From Halisarca cf. caerulea (lineage: Eukaryota; Porifera; Demospongiae; Chondrillida; Halisarcidae), in assembly GCA_963170055.1 (NCBI GenBank), contig CAUJGJ010000001.1, positions 1,897,501 to 1,910,000 on the forward strand: a DNA stretch of 12,500 nucleotides, written 5' to 3'. The first letter of the stretch is position 1. Each line of letters opens with the position of its first letter. Shown here piece after piece: positions 6,935-12,500 of the stretch. The notes beneath the pieces are model-generated. The model worked only from the letters and a program-made list of their open reading frames with translations, was not told the origin of the DNA and made no database searches. Position numbers and translations under genes: made by a program.

Positions 6935-7152
6935 CCGTATATCCGGAAATATTAGCGAACATTAAATTTGGCAATTTGCACAAGATTACGCTGTAATAAA
7001 ATATTGGTAAAAATTAGATTTGGCGGTTGCACAGCAAGGACAAAGCATAGTAAAGTAGGTTTATATGAATTTGGTGATAGAAATTTGGCGAATTTCATCC
7101 TGACCGCCAAACCACCAAATTTAAAATGTCGCCAATATTTCCAGATATACGG
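6935..7152. mobile_element. 218-bp MITE with long terminal inverted repeats (TA target site)
   Basis: The left end CCGTATATCCGGAAATATTA and the minus-strand right end CCGTATATCTGGAAATATTG match, and similarity continues through GCGA-CATT-AAATTTGG for about 37 bases. TA lies on each side (6933-6934 and 7153-7154). It lies between repeat copies 1 and 2, touching the start of copy 2. The two opposite-strand open frames over it are mirror artefacts of the inverted repeats. Confidence 0.75.
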
Positions 7153-7161
7153 TATGTGCTC

Positions 7162-7640
7162 ATTCAAAATTCACACTGATGTAATTGTTCCAGTCCCAGG
7201 CCTATTGCTCACTACACAATAACTTCCTGTTATTGTGGCTGTTAAGCTTGATCACATGATGTCATGTGACCCCATGTATGCGTATCTAACTGTTTTACAT
7301 CTCCGTAGATACATAATATTATTACAGTAGAACCTCTCATATCCAGGCTGCTCGGAACCAGGGGGTGCCCGTAACTATGAAAGTAGGCCATATACCCCAT
7401 TCATACAAAGACATAATATGTATATAAAATTGTTTGGCATTGTACATACATACATTAGTTAATGTAAGAGAGGAGTTGTGTCTGTTTCAAACTCTGTGCT
7501 GAGTTTCCACCAGCCATTCAATGCATGCACTCACACTATCTGGGAGCTTGACCAGAATGTTATCCACAAGGTTTACTAGCATTGATCTTATAATAACATC
7601 CAGTTATGAAAACACTGCCCGGTGGCATGATTGAGGTGCT
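7162..7640 (+). repeat. Unnamed dispersed repeat, copy 2 (head to head with copy 1)
   Basis: Block A (7162-7253) is the inverted partner of 6436-6540. Block B (7460-7506) is the inverted partner of 6224-6272, sharing GAGTTTGAAACAGACA read on the minus strand. The start of block C (7507-7640) matches 8050-8190 in direct orientation, sharing strings such as CAATGCATGC and TAATAACATCC. The copy ends early: the rest of block C is missing after about 7640. A pogo-like end lies inside it near 7325. Confidence 0.65.
7325..7395 (+). mobile_element. Single end of a pogo/Tigger-like element
   Basis: After a TA (7323-7324) comes CAGTAGAACCTCTCATATCC followed by GCTCGGAACCAGGGGG, the layout of pogo/Tigger-type inverted repeats. 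It interrupts repeat copy 2 between blocks A and B. No matching right end was found before 7460, so the other end is lost or diverged. Confidence 0.45.
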
Positions 7641-8019
7641 CGTTACTGCAGAGGCCAGATATGCATGGTTCTATACAGTACTATTATAATTATAATTAGA
7701 TTAATGTTTCACAATGTCATGCCAAACAGCACTAGGGGCCAAAGCCCTATGCATGAGGCACAGGATAAACATGATACAAAACTCCAAACAAAGAATCAGC
7801 ATTGCCAACCAAATCTAAGCAGTCATAATAAATCTTCTGATTACAGGTTTCTCACAGGCCAAGTTGAGTAAATACCTAATTTGTCCTCATCACTCAGAAA
7901 TCCGAAATTGTTAACACAATATACTCCAGTGATTCAAAAACAGATTGTCTCCATGTACTAAATGTACTACATCTGATTAGCCAATTCTGCATCTTCAATT
8001 TCGTTGGTATTACAGGATG

Positions 8020-8465
8020 GATGGATCTGTTTCACCCTCTGCATGTGCTGAGTTAAATGTTCCTACTATGTAGCCATTTCAATGCATGCGCATACACCAT
8101 CTGGTAGCTTGGCCATTAATGTTATTCACAAGCAATGAACTTAAAAATAACATCCTGTTATATAAAAATACTGCCAGGTTGGTTGAAGTACCATTCCTAG
8201 CAATGAAGTCATTGTTTTAAACCTATTTACCAGGGGTAGTGAAGTATTGACTGACAAAAACTTCCTCCGCTTCCTGTAAAGGGCAAGTGTAGCCACAAGA
8301 TGCACAGCTGTTTGCAATTGTGAGATAACTTGTCTGACTGGTACTTTTGTGGTACACACCCTGGGGGTCTCATATTAATGGATAGTGTCACAATTGGTCT
8401 GACGACAGCACTAACAGATTGGTAAACATGATTAATATATTCAATTGTCAATAAGATCATCATGC
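8020..8465 (+). repeat. Unnamed dispersed repeat, copy 3
   Basis: It starts in block B (ATCTGTTTCACCCTCTG, near 8025) and runs through all of block C to about 8465. It aligns with copy 1 read on the minus strand, with exact runs such as GTACTTTTGTGGTACA and GACAGCACT. Block A is missing. This copy preserves the MITE-free sequence at 8061-8080. Frames on the minus strand over it (8141-8463) have no domain and reflect repeat sequence. Confidence 0.65.
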
Positions 8466-8531
8466 CGATCCATGATACTATTGAGGTCCTGGAGTCTACG
8501 TACTTCCTCTGTGTGGTAAGCTTGTGTATAC

Positions 8532-8720
8532 AGTGGAACCTGTTCAGGACACTTGAAAATCAGGACACCTAGCTGCATATGCAGGGCATTAGGTTATGCG
8601 GGTCCCAAATTCTCCTCCATTGACTTGCATGTGCATGTACATTTGATACCTGCAAAATAAGGACACCTCTGTATTCTGGAATCAGGACACTGTCAGACCA
8701 TTCTGGTCCCAATAGATTAT
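8532..8720. repeat. Compound MITE relic (CAGTGGAACC / TCAGGACAC / GGTCCCAA)
   Basis: It begins TACAGTGGAACCTGTTCAGG, a Tc1/pogo-like terminus after TA. Then TCAGGACAC occurs repeatedly (about 8545, 8560 and 8681), with GGTCCCAA twice (about 8601 and 8705), as if two related units were joined or nested. No matching right end is clear. Confidence 0.45.
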
Positions 8721-8934
8721 TCCCATGCATTTATTATATATATACCCGTGTATTATGGACACTGCAAAGCAGCTGTGAAGAGTGCATGCATAAGTGTTCA
8801 TTCCTACCTTTCAAGAGGTTCAGTCAGTTGTAATGACTTCATGCAATACCCTTAAAGGGCCACTGACATGTCAAGGGTGCCAATGCCCAATACCTGTATT
8901 CTGTCTTTAATGACATATCGTGGCAATCCTGGAA

Positions 8935-9010
8935 GATCAGTACACCTAGCTCTATAATCAAGACACTTTTCAGTGGTCCCAAGTTGTCCGCAGTATACAG
9001 CGTCAACTGT
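8935..9010. repeat. MITE relic of the same ATCAGGACAC family
   Basis: CACCTAGCTCTATAATCAAG followed by ACACTTTTCAGTGGTCCCAA and GTTGTCCGCAGTATA repeats the order seen at 941-1025, with diverged inverted arms (TATAATCAAGACAC against TATACTGCGGACAAC). Highly decayed. Confidence 0.35.
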
Positions 9011-9830
9011 AATATTACTATATGCTGCTAGGATGCACCTCTGCAAGAAGTGTGTTTCAGTATTATATTGTGTGTTCAATAGCCAATGTGGCTAGAATTT
9101 AGATCATGTATACACGTATGCGTAATATTATCATGCACAGATATCACTGCTCTAGTTTAATTTCATACAACCTATAGGAAGCCAGCCTACGTGTACACCA
9201 GAATTGGCTATAGTCTGCATATTTTCAGCTACCCATGCATATTTTGGCATTAATTAGCAGAGTTGAATTGAAGACTGTCCACAATTGTAACTGAATCAGA
9301 TGATCGGCCTGAAAAGCCAGGACTGCACTGTAGCGACTGGGCCAATGATAGTTGACTCAACAGTATACCAGCTTCAGGGATTTACTCAACAAAATATAGT
9401 GCTCAATAACGGCCAGTGTCAGTGGACGGCAGGAGGATGGCAGCAAACTTGGCACGGTCACTGGCTCACAATTCATCATGTGTCATAACCTCAATCCACA
9501 TGACTGGTACTAGATGGTCCCAGTCAAAGCTGTGTAAATTAAAATGTGACTGACATTATAGTGCATAAGTTAGCTAATTACATAGTGGCATGGCATAGTC
9601 ACATAATGCTCAGCAGGTTCAGTGCTGACTGAGATCCACTGCCGGTGGCTGAGGCATGGCAGCCGCATATCCTGGCACTTGCCCAGGCTGTGCATAATTA
9701 CAGCAAGGAAAGAATCCAATGGAAACAAGCAGTAGATCGCGGACTATGCGGAAAATTTTTATGACAATGTATGACTGTATTCGTGCCGCAATGAGAGGCG
9801 AGGGTGGCAGCCATGTGTGTCTTACGCGCT

Positions 9831-9844
9831 GATGCCATGGTAAC
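9831..9844. promoter_or_regulatory. X-box-like site (RFX binding) before the SPA17-like gene
   Basis: On the minus strand the site reads GTTACCATGGCATC. The RFX X-box consensus is GTNRCC, 0-3 bases, RGYAAC; this matches except one base in the right half (GGCATC for GGCAAC). It ends 9 bases before the ATG. X-boxes close to the start are typical of ciliary genes in animals, which fits the RIIa product. Binding is an inference. Confidence 0.5.
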
Positions 9845-9853
9845 GGGAATAAT

Positions 9854-10576
9854 ATGGCCGCTTCATTTGCACCTTCTAGTTTAAAAGTACCTACAGGATT
9901 TGAAACCCTTCTAGAAGGATTGTGTCGAGAAGTTTTAAGGGAACAACCCAGTGATATTGTAAAGTTTGCCTCTGACTACTTTGTGAAACAGCTCGAAGCA
10001 CGAGATGGCGTAAAAGAGACTAATTCTAACTCGCAAACACAGGAGGATGAAAAGTCTACAGAGCCGCCAGGTACTACGGACAATACAGAAGAAAATGAAA
10101 AATCCAGTAATTTGGAAGTTTTGCAAGAAACTATTCCCGAGGCGTCGAGTGTGGTCGATGATGGTGAACCTCCACATGAGAGGAAAGATGTACAGGAAGG
10201 GGGAAATCCGCTGAAGCAAAGTCACACGAATGTCGACAATGCACCATCTGATGAAACGACGGATGATCCTTCCGCTAAGATAAACGATTCCAGGGAGCAA
10301 GATAAGAATGGCAGTAGTGCTTCCGTAGGTGTTCCTACTGGGAGCGAAGAAGTGCCTGAAAAAGAAGACCAGAAGCAAGATGTACCCGTCGAGCAGGAGG
10401 AAGCTGAAGACAAGCAGGAGAATGCTGAAAAAGAGCCTCAAGTTGAAGACAAGCTGGAGAAAGCTGAAGAAGAGCCTCCAGTTGAAGACGATGAAAGCTC
10501 TCAAAACCTGGGCAGTGAGGAAGACTTGACCCCTGCTGAAGACTCCAACAACGAAAGTGACCAGCCTACTTCATAG
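9854..10576 (+). CDS. SPA17/Sp17-like RIIa (dimerisation/docking) domain protein
   Basis: A single-exon gene of 240 residues. Residues about 12-50 form an RIIa dimerisation/docking domain close to that of sperm protein 17: VPTGFETLLEGLCREVLREQ, then P32, I35, F38, Y42 and F43 at the expected helix positions. Proteins of this group (SPA17, ROPN1, CABYR) dimerise and dock on A-kinase anchoring proteins or radial-spoke components in cilia and sperm flagella. Mammalian SPA17 has about 150 residues and a C-terminal IQ calmodulin-binding motif; here the remaining 190 residues are a low-complexity acidic tail (Glu, Asp, Gln, Ser, Pro) with no IQ motif visible. Residues 185-210 are two copies of a 13-residue repeat. 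No membrane segment or signal is present. The ATG at 9854 is chosen because the conserved domain begins 11 residues later. An X-box-like site just upstream supports ciliary use. The neighbouring GNAT gene is convergent. Confidence 0.85.
   Translation: MAASFAPSSLKVPTGFETLLEGLCREVLREQPSDIVKFASDYFVKQLEARDGVKETNSNSQTQEDEKSTEPPGTTDNTEENEKSSNLEVLQETIPEASSVVDDGEPPHERKDVQEGGNPLKQSHTNVDNAPSDETTDDPSAKINDSREQDKNGSSASVGVPTGSEEVPEKEDQKQDVPVEQEEAEDKQENAEKEPQVEDKLEKAEEEPPVEDDESSQNLGSEEDLTPAEDSNNESDQPTS
10406..10483 (+). repeat. 39-bp tandem repeat (two units) in the SPA17-like coding region
   Basis: Units 10406-10444 and 10445-10483 encode EDKQENAEKEPQV and EDKLEKAEEEPPV. A third partial start (EDDE) follows. 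The unit length keeps the frame, so copy number could vary between individuals without breaking the protein. Confidence 0.75.
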
Positions 10577-10586
10577 AATTTGAAGT

Positions 10587-10592
10587 TTTATT
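10587..10592 (-). terminator. Poly(A) signal candidate for the acetyltransferase gene
   Basis: The minus strand reads AATAAA here. It is the only canonical AATAAA or ATTAAA I find on that strand between 11120 and the SPA17-like stop codon, so the transcript may run about 530 bases past its stop and end near or inside the SPA17-like coding end. Confidence 0.35.
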
Positions 10593-10758
10593 TGCATGTA
10601 TTGTCTATCTTCATCCATTCATTCTATGCTAGTGCCGTATGTCATTATGTACATATCTTTTTGTAAGACGTAGTGAGATAGTACCCCCTTTGAAAGACCA
10701 GACTGGCTTTGCTTTGGTATGAATGTACTCTTTCATATATACGTACATACATATGCGT

Positions 10759-10790
10759 GCACACTTGGTTATACCAAGCCGAAGGTGTGC
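10759..10790 (+). other. Hairpin in the SPA17-like 3' untranslated region
   Basis: CTTGG-TTATA-CCAAG (10764-10778) forms an exact 5-bp stem with a 5-base loop. Around it GCACAC (10759-10764) can pair with GTGTGC (10785-10790). It could be an RNA structure or chance. Confidence 0.35.
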
Positions 10791-10973
10791 ATCAATCTGT
10801 TTACTACATAACACATCCCGCACAACATGAATGTACTGCACGCACAAATGTTTCTTTCAAATTCATATATCCTGCAGACATTTTCTTCCCCTATATCACC
10901 TCTCGCAGACGGCTTGCCAAATATATGCATGCATATCATATGTGTGGATAGAATAACAATCTGCAACTGCAGC

Positions 10974-10979
10974 AATAAA
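10974..10979 (+). terminator. Poly(A) signal candidate for the SPA17-like gene
   Basis: AATAAA lies 398 bases after the stop codon and is the first canonical signal on the plus strand. Use of this site would give a 3' untranslated region of about 420 bases. Confidence 0.45.
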
Positions 10980-11120
10980 ACTTTACTCTAGTTCAGATCC
11001 AATCAATCAACACATATACGTACGTATATAACTAGTTGCACAACAGTGCAGCACATGATCGTGCAGTATCAGTTCTTTGTAAGTGTACATGTGGCATGCG
11101 TGCAATGCCTCATTTCCGCT

Positions 11121-12011
11121 CTAGTCAAGGGTGGAAATTCCATAAACACTATGTAGGGAAATCCCCAGACTGCCCCGTCTACACATGCGAATATCTCTTC
11201 CTTTCAGTACTGAACCAAACACTTTCAGCATCTCTATGCCAGGTTGGTTACCATGTGGTATTTTAAATATCACATTAGACTGAGGTCTGATGGAGTCAAC
11301 AGACATCTTCAAAAGGGCTTTGGCTGTTAACAAATTGTCACACAAAAAGGGAATTGCAGAATAGTTTGACTTGATATCTTTCACTAAAATGATGATGCCA
11401 GTTAACTGAGAATTTTCATTGATAGCTACAAAACATACACTACTTTCCAGAGCTATCCAGGATGCTAGCAAGCACTCGTGACAAGCACCTAAAACACTTC
11501 TGATATGTTGTGCTATCATGCCAATGTCTACACTAGATCCACATCTCAGGCTGACTCCTGCAGGAGGAACAGCGTCTGATAAAGCTTCTGTGATGTTACT
11601 TGCAACCGTCTCGTACTGTAGAGAAGAAAAATCTGTGCGAAACTCTCTCTTAGAGTATTTACTTTCCATGCTGACAACAGCATCAAGTACGTACACACAG
11701 TTTGAGTTATCGACGAGCTCAAGTGCGTATCTCCACGTACGTAAACCGTATCCTCTTCCTCTATATTTCGGTAACACGAAATACTTTCCGATGTAGTGAT
11801 AAACGTCACTGTATCTCAGGACACAGATACAACTGATTCGCTCGTGATTTAGCTCTCCAATGAAGAAGTTGGAAGTGAGGCCTGATGAGTAGTAGCATTC
11901 GGCATCCTTTTCTCGCGGATCCCATCCTTCGTCCTCAGCTATCTTCATGACCCAACGCAAATCTTCGAGTGAGCAGGCGTTTCGAATGCTGAACAACGAG
12001 TCGTCCGCCAT
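11121..12011 (-). CDS. GNAT-family N-acetyltransferase (YitH/DUF1248-type, two-domain)
   Basis: A single-exon gene of 296 residues starting at the ATG at 12011 (MADDSLFS). Frame upstream of this ATG offers only GTG at 12026, not a normal eukaryotic start; A at -3 and G at +4 make this ATG strong. Residues about 8-100 form a GNAT fold: an early EGWDPREKDAECYY block, a beta region (NFFIGELNHERISCICVLRY), then the acetyl-CoA-binding motif in YFVLPKYRGRGYGLRTWRYA (R84-x-x-G87-x-G89, matching Q/R-x-x-G-x-G/A). The C-terminal half (about 150-296) fits the second domain of YitH/DUF1248-like acetyltransferases and closes with SVYGISTLD, near the family's usual ending. Length is normal, so the gene looks intact. 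It would transfer acetyl from acetyl-CoA to an amine; the substrate cannot be read. The protein has no signal peptide. The family assignment comes from memory of these motifs. Confidence 0.82.
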   Translation of the reverse strand: MADDSLFSIRNACSLEDLRWVMKIAEDEGWDPREKDAECYYSSGLTSNFFIGELNHERISCICVLRYSDVYHYIGKYFVLPKYRGRGYGLRTWRYALELVDNSNCVYVLDAVVSMESKYSKREFRTDFSSLQYETVASNITEALSDAVPPAGVSLRCGSSVDIGMIAQHIRSVLGACHECLLASWIALESSVCFVAINENSQLTGIIILVKDIKSNYSAIPFLCDNLLTAKALLKMSVDSIRPQSNVIFKIPHGNQPGIEMLKVFGSVLKGRDIRMCRRGSLGISLHSVYGISTLD

Positions 12012-12078
12012 ATTTCCGCATTTCACAATACACTATAGTTAACCAATAGTCTGCCGTAGCCGAACTGAAATCCGCCAT
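11935..12078 (-). other. Upstream ORF overlapping the start of the acetyltransferase gene
   Basis: An ATG at 12078 opens a 47-codon frame (MADFSSATADYWLTIVYCEM and on) that ends at TGA 11937-11935, out of frame with the acetyltransferase and overlapping its first 25 codons. If transcription begins above 12078 this ORF would compete with the main start at 12011. A start below 12078 would avoid most of it. A translated product is not claimed. Confidence 0.3.
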
Positions 12079-12081
12079 TTT
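12005..12081. promoter_or_regulatory. Acetyltransferase promoter region: two YY1-like motifs and a CCAAT box
   Basis: On the plus strand CCGCCATATTT (12005-12015) covers the start codon and CCGCCATTTT (12072-12081) lies 66 bases upstream. Both fit the YY1 core CCGCCATNTT, which often sits at starts of animal genes. CCAAT at 12042-12046 lies between them (ATTGG on the gene strand). No TATA box is evident, so a TATA-less promoter is likely. Confidence 0.4.
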
Positions 12082-12500
12082 TCTTGTGTTGATTTGTTTA
12101 ATGCTTAGGGTCTAAGTGCTAAATGTTTCTTACAACATGATTAGGCATGGTTCACAAGTGCAAGATTTCCTTGTTCTTTAGATCACACTATTATTAATTA
12201 TCTACATACTACTGAATTACTAAATTATTTATTGAATGAACAATTTCTACTATCTTTCTTTTACTTTTGTAATTGTATTTTTCGTTTTCTTTTCTACTGT
12301 GTGCCTGTCAGAATAGGCTTCCCAGTCTAAATAAGGTACCCTGATATCCTGATACCCTGATCACATAATTCTGACTTTGAATATACAAGCCCCAGCATCC
12401 CTCGATCAGGTTAGTCCAGCGTAGATCAGACCCAATCTCACTCGGCCATTTTTGGGGACTGATGCCTTCCAGGTGACGTTAGTCACAGCGAGCATGGGTC
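12082..12500. other. Gene-free right edge
   Basis: AT-rich sequence without a convincing frame. CCTGATA-like units repeat three times at 12340-12361 (CCCTGATATCCTGATACCCT and on). The last 100 bases are more balanced in composition, with AAAAATGGCCGAGTGAGATT on the minus strand; they may be the edge of another repeat or gene, but I cannot identify it. Confidence 0.4.

Larger units (their letters stand above)
8466..9830. other. Gene-free stretch with MITE relics
   Basis: No gene is convincing. Relics of the ATCAGGACAC/GGTCCCAA family occupy parts of 8530-9010. A 62-residue frame at 9300-9488 has no recognisable domain or context. From about 9085 to 9700 I see only AT-rich sequence and a GC-richer patch (9635-9690) with short hairpins. 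The last 100 bases lead into the promoter of the SPA17-like gene. Confidence 0.5.
10577..11120. other. Intergenic space between two convergent genes
   Basis: The stretch holds the 3' untranslated regions of the SPA17-like gene (plus) and the acetyltransferase gene (minus). Canonical poly(A) signals are found only at its far ends for each strand. Short frames here lack domains. ATGCATGCATAT runs and TACGTACGTATA-like simple sequence occur near 10923-10938 and 11016-11030. Confidence 0.5.

Noticed and set aside
6952..7222. Two opposite frames of 71 and 84 codons with similar-looking translations.
   Set aside because: Their symmetry comes from the long inverted repeats of the 218-bp MITE at 6935-7152.
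5597..8465. The repeated blocks considered as a CRISPR-like or satellite array.
   Set aside because: Units are hundreds of bases long, diverged, differently truncated and in both orientations, which fits dispersed transposon copies rather than an array.
9300..9488. A 62-codon plus-strand frame with several Trp and Gln residues.
   Set aside because: No recognisable motif, no signal peptide, no splice or promoter support; its length is within chance for this sequence.
9935..10504. A 189-codon open frame on the minus strand with many Phe/Leu residues, looking like a membrane protein.
   Set aside because: It is the mirror of the Glu/Asp-rich tail of the SPA17-like gene: GAA/GAG codons read backwards give TTC/CTC. 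There is no conserved domain.

Overview
The window looks like animal nuclear DNA, most likely from a sponge (demosponge). It is AT-rich, with many TGCATGCA-like runs, compact intron-poor genes at both edges, a metazoan-style TATA promoter, a probable RFX X-box in front of a gene of the cilium/sperm-flagellum RIIa family, and a central block of DNA transposons and MITEs. The taxonomic call is an inference from overall look. No rRNA, tRNA, CRISPR or viral gene was seen.

Layout. (1) 1-539, minus strand: the 5' part of a secreted-protein gene runs off the left edge; it has a signal peptide, a TATA box and a tiny uORF. (2) 540-2680: no gene; hairpins, a MITE relic and G-rich tracts. (3) 2681-5171: a hAT-type DNA transposon copy bounded by matching ends (CAGGCCYGTACRCAGGG) and a 10-bp flanking direct repeat. 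It keeps a probable first exon and the C-terminal dimerisation domain of its transposase, has lost the middle, and carries a nested 1.35-kb inverted-repeat element. (4) 5213-8465: a MITE, then three diverged copies of one unnamed repeat. Two are head to head and the third follows in tandem; they are interrupted by two MITEs and one further transposon end. (5) 8466-9830: more MITE relics and gene-free DNA. (6) 9831-12078: two convergent genes, an SPA17-like RIIa protein on plus and a GNAT acetyltransferase of the YitH/DUF1248 type on minus. (7) 12079-12500: no gene seen.

The three host genes show no sign of working together. The two right-hand genes are tail to tail, and the canonical poly(A) signals available to each suggest overlapping 3' ends. 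I found no clearly new enzyme or defence system. The most informative material is structural: nested transposons with clean junctions, a paralogous empty site that dates one insertion, the inward-facing 5' splice-site sequences in the nested element's ends, and a cluster of perfect palindromes inside it.
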